From: Vulcanimicrobiota bacterium
Lineage (GTDB): Bacteria > Vulcanimicrobiota > Xenobia > Xenobiales > JADMJV01
Length of the DNA: 64,000 nt
Direction of reading: 5' to 3'
Assembly: GCA_019637395.1 (NCBI GenBank)
Contig: JAHBVR010000006.1
Location: forward strand, 186,001 to 250,000
Positions 8,324 to 14,585 of this stretch are shown piece by piece (position 1 is the first letter of the stretch; each line of letters starts with the position of its first letter). A program made the position numbers and the translations under genes. The notes beneath the pieces are model-generated. The model was given only the letters and a program-made list of their open reading frames with translations, was not told the DNA's origin and searched no databases.

Positions 8324-9360
8324 GAAATCAAAGCTCCTCGCATCAGAAGATTCTCGAACGATTTCATTTCCACGATCAGCTCCTCGGCATAGCGCAAAAA
8401 CATGACACCCGGACGCAGCGGAGCGAAGGTGGGCGGAGCCTCGCCCTGCAGTATCTCCACCAGAGTCAGCGGCAGATTACGTCCCACGCCGTGACTCAGA
8501 TAGATCCAGGCCGGGAAGCGTGGATTCATTTCGAGCAGGTAGAGTTGCCCATCGCGGGCGCGCAGAGCCTCGGCTTCGAAAGGACCGCGCCAGCCCAGAC
8601 CCTCGATCAGCTTCGCGGCCAGGCGCTCCAATTGCTCGTCCACCACGCTCACGCCGGCCCAGGCCTTGCCTTTGTCGGTCAAGGCCCGCTTGCTCATCAT
8701 CACCGCGCCAATCAGGCCCTGGGTGGTTCCCAGCCCGCTGAGATTGATTTCCTGGCCCTCATAAAAGCGCTGCACCAGCACCGGATAGCCCCACTGGGCG
8801 GCCAGCCGGTAGTAGGCATCCTCGGCCTGGTGGGCATCGTAGCAAACGACGGCGTCATAGAAAGCTCCCTTGACCACCAGCGGATAACTCCAGGCGCCCG
8901 TGCGGAAGAAACCCGGGTCACTGACGGTGCGGGTTTCCGGTGTAAGAATGCCCAAAGAGCGGCACAGTTCCGGAAGCCGATCTTTATTGCGCCGCTGCAA
9001 CTGAGTTGAGGAAGGCAACATGCAGCGGATACCGCGCAGCTCCAGCTCGGGTGCGATGGTGATAAAACCGGGAAGTTCGGCATCCAGGCAGGGAATCACC
9101 GCGTCCAGGTGCTCGCGCTCGTGAACCTCCAGGAATCGCTCCAATAAAGCTTCGGCTCCCGCCGCCGGATAGGGTAGCAAGTAGGACGAATCCAGGCCGG
9201 TATGATAGAGTCCGGCGTCCAGCACATCGTAGCCCAGACCGACCAGGCGGCCCCGAAAACCCGCTCCCTGGCGCAGACAGCGCGCCACCGCATAGCCGGG
9301 TCCGGGATTCTCGGGACGGGCATTCATGCCCGTAATAGCGATATTCCAGGCCAGTTTCAC
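8320..9360 (-). CDS. ATP-grasp ligase
   Basis: 346 residues with the layout of carbamoyl-phosphate-synthase-like ATP-grasp enzymes. An N-terminal Rossmann-like part ends near P-C-L-D-A-E-L, a K-D-R-L helix opens the central domain, Y-P-L-V-V-K-G provides the nucleotide lysine, then comes the V-Q-R-F-Y-E-G-Q-E hinge. The Mg-binding end reads Y-L-L-E-M-N-P-R-F-P-A-W. Such enzymes join a carboxylate to an amine or thiol through an acyl phosphate. Starts in a 4-base overlap with the PqqD-like gene and ends in one with the decarboxylase gene. Likely the bond-forming enzyme of this operon; substrates not readable. Confidence 0.9.
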   Translation of the reverse strand: MKLAWNIAITGMNARPENPGPGYAVARCLRQGAGFRGRLVGLGYDVLDAGLYHTGLDSSYLLPYPAAGAEALLERFLEVHEREHLDAVIPCLDAELPGFITIAPELELRGIRCMLPSSTQLQRRNKDRLPELCRSLGILTPETRTVSDPGFFRTGAWSYPLVVKGAFYDAVVCYDAHQAEDAYYRLAAQWGYPVLVQRFYEGQEINLSGLGTTQGLIGAVMMSKRALTDKGKAWAGVSVVDEQLERLAAKLIEGLGWRGPFEAEALRARDGQLYLLEMNPRFPAWIYLSHGVGRNLPLTLVEILQGEAPPTFAPLRPGVMFLRYAEELIVEMKSFENLLMRGALIS

Positions 9361-9644
9361 GCCAGATACCTCCCCAATTGATGGACGAAGCTCTCCAGAC
9401 AGCTTTCCGCCTGCTCCGAGTCGACGGTGTAGTTTTTGGATAACTCTTCGGCCGTCTGGCGCATGGAAAGACCCAGGCGCAACATCTCCAGAGCTTCCAC
9501 GGCGGTGGGATTGAGGCTATAGCTCTGGCCACTGCGCGGGTCGAAGAGAAAGCCGCTATCGCTGAGCGCTAACTGACGCAGGACGTCGCCTTGTCGCAGG
9601 TCGTCCAATACCTCCTGGGCGGGCCGCATCATGGGTCTCCTCAT
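9357..9644 (-). CDS. PqqD-family small protein
   Basis: 95 residues of PqqD type: F-L-F-D-P-R-S-G-Q-S-Y-S-L-N-P-T-A followed by A-L-E-M-L-R-L-G and a helical tail. PqqD-like domains (RRE) bind the leader of a precursor peptide and present it to a modifying enzyme, usually radical SAM or ATP-grasp. As first gene of an operon with an ATP-grasp ligase, it supports a peptide-linked pathway. Start is ambiguous: the ATG at 9644 has GGAGG 9 bases upstream, and ATGs at 9632/9629 have GAGGAG 4-7 bases upstream. No short precursor gene was found next to it. Confidence 0.85.
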   Translation of the reverse strand: MRRPMMRPAQEVLDDLRQGDVLRQLALSDSGFLFDPRSGQSYSLNPTAVEALEMLRLGLSMRQTAEELSKNYTVDSEQAESCLESFVHQLGRYLA

Positions 9645-9681
9645 CTTTGCTTACCTCCACCCCCGCAGTGTAGGCAAAGAT
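9643..9681 (-). promoter_or_regulatory. Hairpin overlapping the first start codon of the PqqD-like gene
   Basis: Two 12-base arms (9643-9654 and 9670-9681) match as an inverted repeat at 11 of 12 positions, with a 15-base loop. In the minus-strand mRNA the 3' arm runs into the ATG at 9644 and the GGAGG ribosome site (9654-9658) sits at the stem-loop boundary. It could hide the first start and favour the downstream ATGs, or weaken read-through from the acyltransferase gene that ends at 9692. No T-run. Confidence 0.35.
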
Positions 9682-9691
9682 TGAGGAGAAA

Positions 9692-10915
9692 TTATGATGC
9701 TTCGTAGACCATGGGTTGGGCGGGCACCCAGTCGCGTTTATTCTTGAGTTCGAGCAGAGCCCAGCGGCCATCCTCTTGTTTGCCCCAGGAACGCCCCTGG
9801 GAGTCCATCTTGTAGGGAGTTTCTTTGCCGGTCAGGCCATCTTTCAGGCCCTTCATGGCGGTATGGAAGTCCCCGGTCAGGCGGAGAGCCTCCGCGTTGG
9901 AATCGCCCGTAGCAGCCGCGCGCTGGCGGTAGGGCTCGACTTCGATCGGCTGGCCCACCGAGGTATGAGCCACGGTGCGATGGGTCCAATGATAGGTGAC
10001 GCCCAGACCGGCCAGGCCGGTGAGCATGCTGGTGGTGCCGATCAAAGCGGGAGCCAGGCCGGGCGCCAGAGCACCCACCGCGGCCGCCCCCACACCGGTC
10101 AGTACGGCCGCGGCGGCGCCGTATTTGACGGCGTTCATGGCCTTGATGCCGATTTCGCCCTTGGGACCTTTCAGGAAGCCCAGGCCGGCGCCTACGGCGC
10201 CGCCCCCGATGGCTCCGGTGATCAAACCGGCTACGCCGGCGGCCACACTGCCGCCACCGGCGGCGTAAATACCGGCGGCCGCCACCGCGGCCGAGACGAC
10301 TCCGCCAACCAGCGCTTCCACCGGATGCTTTTCTTTATCCCTGGCATAGTGCTGAGCCATGGGCAGAGCCCATTTCACATTGGAACCCACGGCAATGCGC
10401 CCGACACCGGTTTTGATGGGCTGCACGAAGCCTGTGTCCCAAATGCGCCCCTCGGGGTAAAAAACGAAGTTCTTATCCTGGTTGAGAATTTCGCGGGCGT
10501 GATCGACCGGGTCCGGGAAAGTGCCCTGGAAATCACCGTAGCGGTCGACCGGGAAAGAACCGAAGTCGGCCAACATCTTGCCCAGCGGGCCGCTGAACTG
10601 CTTGATATCCGACATCGAGCCGAAAGCCCGCCCATTATCCGGTACCCGTGAGGCCAGCGGAGCGTCCATGTAGCCCTGATGGGTGGAGCCGGCGATAAAG
10701 TTGCCGTCTTTGGGGATATTCTCGAAGCCAGTGTCCTTGATGCGGAATAACAGGGGCATCATCAAATCGCGGAATTTACGAACTTTGGCCGCCTTCTTGT
10801 CATCCCAGTGATGCCGGTTGCCGGGGGGCAAAGCCATGCCCTCGGTGGATTTCTTTTCCTTGGGAGCCTGAGGCGCTGCCGGCAACGGCCTCCCGGGAAG
10901 ATGGGTCAGCTTCAT
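9692..10915 (-). CDS. PlsC-type acyltransferase with a long Gly/Ala-rich insertion
   Basis: 407 residues. The acyltransferase motifs are clear: H-Q-G-Y-M-D (His79 to Asp84, the H-x4-D catalytic pair) and F-Y-P-E-G-R (about 152-157, the substrate-binding FPEG block). After the third block the domain is interrupted at about 199-320 by a strongly hydrophobic glycine/alanine-rich stretch of glycine-zipper type, then resumes with V-G-Q-P-I-E-V-E-P-Y, the usual last strand. The first 40 residues are proline-rich and polar. Expected role: transfer of a fatty acyl group to a lysophospholipid or other acceptor at the inner membrane, with the insertion perhaps anchoring it. A good ribosome site (GGAGGA) precedes the ATG. 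Confidence 0.8.
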   Translation of the reverse strand: MKLTHLPGRPLPAAPQAPKEKKSTEGMALPPGNRHHWDDKKAAKVRKFRDLMMPLLFRIKDTGFENIPKDGNFIAGSTHQGYMDAPLASRVPDNGRAFGSMSDIKQFSGPLGKMLADFGSFPVDRYGDFQGTFPDPVDHAREILNQDKNFVFYPEGRIWDTGFVQPIKTGVGRIAVGSNVKWALPMAQHYARDKEKHPVEALVGGVVSAAVAAAGIYAAGGGSVAAGVAGLITGAIGGGAVGAGLGFLKGPKGEIGIKAMNAVKYGAAAAVLTGVGAAAVGALAPGLAPALIGTTSMLTGLAGLGVTYHWTHRTVAHTSVGQPIEVEPYRQRAAATGDSNAEALRLTGDFHTAMKGLKDGLTGKETPYKMDSQGRSWGKQEDGRWALLELKNKRDWVPAQPMVYEAS

Positions 10916-11045
10916 CTGTATATGTCCTCCTGCACCTGTTCGAGCCAGGTTAACAAAGGCGACTCAAATTTATTGGAAATTTAACCACCACCCTGGATTG
11001 CGGCAAATATATTTCTAGAATATAGCCTGTGCCCAGCCAGGTTCA

Positions 11046-11075
11046 CCCGGCCCGATGGACTCCTTCATCGCCGGG
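11046..11075. other. Stem-loop between hydrolase and acyltransferase genes
   Basis: GC-rich inverted repeat: arm 11046-11057 pairs with 11066-11075 except for a two-base bulge, around an 8-base loop. It lies downstream of the hydrolase stop at 11159 and upstream of the acyltransferase gene. No T-run on either strand. The rest of the 243-base gap (10916-11158) has an AT-rich patch near 11000-11030 that could hold the acyltransferase promoter, but I cannot fix its elements. Confidence 0.4.
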
Positions 11076-11158
11076 ACGGCTCTGCACTACGAAGCCAGCC
11101 CGATCGCCATAAACCTACGGTAGATATCGATACCGAACACCCCTGAAAGAGGGAAAAC

Positions 11159-11926
11159 TTAATCTCCCAGGTGCCAGTGATAGACCGACAGAGATAGCTC
11201 GGCCAGAGCCCGATCCACGTCCCAGGTGGAGCCGCCGCGCTGGGTGAGCAGCGAGAGCACGTAGGGCTGCTCGGGTACTTCAATGATACCGACGTCATGG
11301 CGCACACCGTCCAACTCGCCGGTCTTGTGAGCCACCGGCAGCTCGGGAGGCAGCATCAGCGGAATCTTTTCGCGGAACTGCTGGCGGCGCAAAATCGACA
11401 GGGCCTGGTTGGTGTGGCTGCGGTCGAGCAAATCGCCGCGGGCCAGAGCCGCCATACACAGCCCCATATCGTAGGCGCTGGTGCGATTGTCATGGCCGGG
11501 CCGCGGTTGCTCCATAAAGCGCCGTCCCAGCACGCTCCGGTCCATTCCCAACTGGCTGAAGAAAGTGGCCAGAGCTCCTTCCGGCAAGAGATCGAGCAGC
11601 AAGTTGGAAGCCACGTTGTCGCTGATGACGATCATCAAGCGGCACAGGTCCAAGACCGTCATCTCCACACCGTCGTGGAGTTCGAAAAGAACGCCAGCCC
11701 CGCCTACGTGGTGGCGGAACTCGACGGAGACTTTCTGGTCCAGCGAAATCAGACCGGCTTGCGCCGCTTGCAGCACGGCCAGCAGGATGGACACCTTGAT
11801 CACGCTGGCGGCCGGAAAATCGGCCTCGGCGTTCCAGCCCCAACAGCGGCCGGTGTGCAGATCCTGATAATATGCGGCAATCTCCCCCGGCAGTTGGCGT
11901 AACTGGGTGAGAATTTGAGAATTCAA
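11159..11926 (-). CDS. Class A beta-lactamase-fold serine hydrolase without signal peptide
   Basis: 255 residues with the three penicillin-recognising motifs in order: S-V-I-K (Ser41, Lys44), S-D-N (102-104) and K-T-G (201-203). The region where class A enzymes carry the omega-loop glutamate reads F-M-E-Q-P-R-P-G-H-D-N-R-T-S-A, so Glu166 is not obviously conserved; many such proteins are non-lactamase serine hydrolases. The N-terminus is polar and shows no export signal, and upstream in-frame sequence belongs to the PilZ gene (4-base overlap). Either cytoplasmic or exported by other means. Third gene of a three-gene operon with PilZ and DUF6941-like proteins. Confidence 0.85.
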   Translation of the reverse strand: MNSQILTQLRQLPGEIAAYYQDLHTGRCWGWNAEADFPAASVIKVSILLAVLQAAQAGLISLDQKVSVEFRHHVGGAGVLFELHDGVEMTVLDLCRLMIVISDNVASNLLLDLLPEGALATFFSQLGMDRSVLGRRFMEQPRPGHDNRTSAYDMGLCMAALARGDLLDRSHTNQALSILRRQQFREKIPLMLPPELPVAHKTGELDGVRHDVGIIEVPEQPYVLSLLTQRGGSTWDVDRALAELSLSVYHWHLGD

Positions 11927-12672
11927 CTTTCGCCTGACCTCAACAACTGCAATACGAACTGACCCAGGCTGCGCACCTGGGCCGGCTTCAAATCTAGAAA
12001 GCGAATGCTGGCTAAATGCGGGCCGCCCTCTTCCGCTTCTTTGGAGTGCAGCAACACTCCAGGCAGCCAGATGGCCTTCAAGCTGCCCAGCGGTCCCACT
12101 CGTAACTGCACCCTGGTGTTGGGAGCGAAGTGAGTATCCGTCTCGAACAGGGCTCCGCCTGCTCCCAAGTTGAGCACCACACCGGCAAACTCCTGACCGT
12201 CGGCGCTGACCACGCCCTCCATGGCCGAGTCGGCGCGAATGGACTTGCGCCGGGTATAGATGGCCCGTTCATCAAAGCCCAGTTCCTTGAGCAGAAACTT
12301 GACCCAGGAGCGGCGCATATTGCCGGGAGTATCGGCATACTGCAAGCCCACGTCGAAATCATCGCCGTCTTTGCGCTTACGCGACCAGCGCACTAAACAG
12401 AGGACGTACTCGTTCTCCACACGCTGGGTGTGGCTGGGGTGATAGACGAAAATGTTGGCGCCGGGCTTCAGCTTCTCGGCCATGCGCAGACGCATGCCGT
12501 TCAATCCCATATCACGAATTTGCGCGGAAAACTGCTGCTGGTCGACCACACACTGGACTTGGTAATCGCAACGCAGGCGAATCAGCCGGCGGCGTTCATC
12601 CGCCTTGCTCTGAGAACGAACCTGGAAAAAAGCCAGCGCGCCGCGCAGAAGCTGTCGAAATCGCTCGATCAA
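11923..12672 (-). CDS. Protein with two PilZ domains
   Basis: 249 residues. The first PilZ domain (about 25-125) has the arginine motif R-R-R-L-I-R-L-R and D-M-G-L-N-G; the second (about 140-245) has R-R-K-S-I-R-A-D-S and N-L-G-A-G-G. Arg-rich plus (D/N)-x-S/G-x-x-G motifs bind cyclic di-GMP in true PilZ receptors; here the first motif is better preserved than the second. No membrane segment. Overlaps both neighbours by 4 bases, so the hydrolase may be under c-di-GMP-linked control; that is inference. Confidence 0.85.
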   Translation of the reverse strand: MIERFRQLLRGALAFFQVRSQSKADERRRLIRLRCDYQVQCVVDQQQFSAQIRDMGLNGMRLRMAEKLKPGANIFVYHPSHTQRVENEYVLCLVRWSRKRKDGDDFDVGLQYADTPGNMRRSWVKFLLKELGFDERAIYTRRKSIRADSAMEGVVSADGQEFAGVVLNLGAGGALFETDTHFAPNTRVQLRVGPLGSLKAIWLPGVLLHSKEAEEGGPHLASIRFLDLKPAQVRSLGQFVLQLLRSGES

Positions 12673-13079
12673 TCTTCGAGCTCAGCCTGATTGACTTCAA
12701 AGACCTGGCGGCCGACCTCGTCGCCGTTCAGGAAAACCACGATGGCATAAGCTCCCGCCACATCCAAAGAAAGATCCATGGAGGAAGCGAACTGCCAGCG
12801 CTGGGGCCGCTTGGACTGGCTGCCTTCGGGCAGGCTGACTTCGAAATCCGCCTCCAGCGAGGCCAGCCACTTTCCGTGCGGGCTCTGCACATCCAGCACA
12901 AACTCGTGAGTTTGGCCCAGCTCATCCGGATCGAGCGCAATGGACACGGCCACGGCCAGATGCTGGGCCACGGGAAACTCGGTATGCACGGTCAGCCTGT
13001 CCCAGCCCCCGCCCATCACATAAAGCTTGTTACCGATCACCTCGGCGGCGTCGGCCAAGATCAACCACTCTAGTTTCAT
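12669..13079 (-). CDS. DUF6941-like small protein
   Basis: 136 residues from the ATG at 13079, preceded by AAGGA at suitable distance; an upstream in-frame TTG at 13097 is less likely. The N-terminus M-K-L-E-W-L-I-L-A-D-A-A-E-V followed by K-L-Y-V-M-G-G-G-W-D resembles the DUF6941 family, small soluble proteins of unknown function that contain a G-G-G-W-D turn. The rest is mostly predicted strand (V-S-I-A-L-D-P-D-E-L, F-V-L-D-V-Q). First gene of the operon with the PilZ protein and hydrolase. Function unknown. Confidence 0.7.
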   Translation of the reverse strand: MKLEWLILADAAEVIGNKLYVMGGGWDRLTVHTEFPVAQHLAVAVSIALDPDELGQTHEFVLDVQSPHGKWLASLEADFEVSLPEGSQSKRPQRWQFASSMDLSLDVAGAYAIVVFLNGDEVGRQVFEVNQAELED

Positions 13080-13140
13080 GGGAACCCATCCTTCCAACGA
13101 GGACCCCCAGGTTCCTGGTTGAAGCCCGCCTCATGCTCGC

Positions 13141-13219
13141 TCTAAATTGCCCCCCGCCCATGCGGTCGCTCGCAGCAAGCTGCTTCGATTCCCGCGTGCT
13201 GTTAGTGGGGCAATTTAGA
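13141..13219. repeat. Perfect 13-bp inverted repeat bounding a 79-bp element
   Basis: TCTAAATTGCCCC at 13141-13153 is exactly inverted at 13207-13219. The 53 bases between are GC-rich and partly self-complementary around 13170-13185. The element fills the gap between divergent genes. It could be a small non-autonomous mobile element (MITE-like), a large hairpin, or a two-site operator. No target-site duplication is evident. Confidence 0.5.
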
Positions 13220-13229
13220 CCACATCCTG

Positions 13230-14585
13230 GTGAGGGCTAGCGGCCTTCGGCCACTCGCCCGAGTGGCCATGTTCGTCTTCAACAACCTGGATCACGACGC
13301 CCGCGTGCACCGCCAGGCCGAATCTTTGACGGCCGCCGGATTCTTGGTGCGCATCTTCGCCTTCTTCGACCCACCCTGTCGCGGCTTCGAGCGATTTCCG
13401 GCGGGCTACGAAGTCTGGCGCATGGATCACCGATCACAGTTCGATCGCGTTTGGAGTGAGTGGTTCCCTCGCCGGCGCCGAGAACTCTCGGTGGAAGGCG
13501 CCCCCCCGCTGCAGCTGCCGCCGTCGCGAACGCCCAGACGGCCATGCCCGCTCCCGCCAGCCCGTTCACTACCGCTGGAAAGCACTCCTCAGCAACGTGG
13601 CCATCGCGTTTTCCTGCGCCAGGTCAACCTGCGCTGGTGGCACGGGGCGCGCCCTTGGAAGCCCGACATCTGCATCGCCCATGATTTGGACGCTCTCTGG
13701 GCGGCCCAGGCCACCGCCCTCAGTTGCGGTTCGGCCCTGGTTTACGACAATCACGAAATCTGGAACGAGCAGCACTTTCTCAGCGATCGGGAAGAAATCG
13801 TCTTCTGGAATCAGTGGGAAGCTCGACTGGCCCCGTCGGTGGACGCCTGGGTGACGGTCAACCGCTCGCTGGCGGAGGTTTTGCGCCGGCGCTATGGCGT
13901 GGAGGCGCTGGCCGTGCACAACTGCCCACAACGGCGAAAACTGCGCCCGAAACTGCGCGGCTGCATGAAGGAGAGCTTTCAAGGGCGACCGGTGGCCATC
14001 TTTTCCGGTGGCTTTCATCTGGGTCGAGGCCTGGAGGAAATGGTAGCGGCCGCCCTGCTGCAAAAAGAGGTGGCCATCGTGCTCCAGGGTTTTGGCCCGC
14101 TGGAAGCGCCCCTGCGCCGCCTGGCCGAAGAGCAGCGCGCCCCGGTTCATTTTCTTCCCAAAGCTCCCTACCGGGAGCTGACCGACCTCTGCAGCCAGGC
14201 CGATATCGGCGTGATGCCGGTGTTGCCCGACTGCTTGAACAGTTACTATTGTTCGCCCAACAAGATGTTCGACTACATGATGGCCGGCTTGCCGGTGGTG
14301 GCCGCCGACCTGCCGGAAATGGCCGCGCTCGGCCACCAGTGCGGCAACACCGTTCTCTACGATGCCCATTCTCCTAACGATCTGGCCGAGAAGCTGGTGG
14401 ACCTGGCTCAGAGCCCACACTTGAGCGAAATGGCCCGGTCCTCACGGGAATGGGCGGAAACCACTTACAACTGGGAAAAAGAATGCGCCCGGCTGGTGGA
14501 CTTGCTCAGGCAGTTGGAGGAACGGCGGCGGGCTCGCCAATTGAACCCGAAGATCTGGGTGGATCCGCAAATCCCTCTCCTTTGA
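13230..14585 (+). CDS. Glycosyltransferase, GT4-like (GT-B fold)
   Basis: About 451 residues from a GTG at 13230; the family-like N-terminus V-A-M-F-V-F-N-N begins 12 residues later, so a start near 13257-13269 is equally possible. Landmarks: D-A-R-V-H-R-Q-A acceptor loop, H-D-L-D-A and D-N-H-E-I-W in the first Rossmann domain, F-S-G-G-F-H-L-G-R-G-L-E and S-P-N-K-M-F-D-Y-M-M-A-G-L-P-V-V in the second, the nucleotide-sugar site. A Pro/Arg-rich stretch (about 75-120) is atypical. Cytoplasmic sugar transfer, acceptor unknown. Its 3' end overlaps the convergent asparagine-synthetase gene by 80 bases. It might glycosylate a product of the adjacent locus, but nothing proves it. Confidence 0.82.
   Translation: MRASGLRPLARVAMFVFNNLDHDARVHRQAESLTAAGFLVRIFAFFDPPCRGFERFPAGYEVWRMDHRSQFDRVWSEWFPRRRRELSVEGAPPLQLPPSRTPRRPCPLPPARSLPLESTPQQRGHRVFLRQVNLRWWHGARPWKPDICIAHDLDALWAAQATALSCGSALVYDNHEIWNEQHFLSDREEIVFWNQWEARLAPSVDAWVTVNRSLAEVLRRRYGVEALAVHNCPQRRKLRPKLRGCMKESFQGRPVAIFSGGFHLGRGLEEMVAAALLQKEVAIVLQGFGPLEAPLRRLAEEQRAPVHFLPKAPYRELTDLCSQADIGVMPVLPDCLNSYYCSPNKMFDYMMAGLPVVAADLPEMAALGHQCGNTVLYDAHSPNDLAEKLVDLAQSPHLSEMARSSREWAETTYNWEKECARLVDLLRQLEERRRARQLNPKIWVDPQIPLL

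Noticed and set aside
10916-11158. Riboswitch in the gap before the acyltransferase gene
   Set aside because: There is a stem-loop, but I could not match the c-di-GMP (GEMM) consensus or any other known aptamer.
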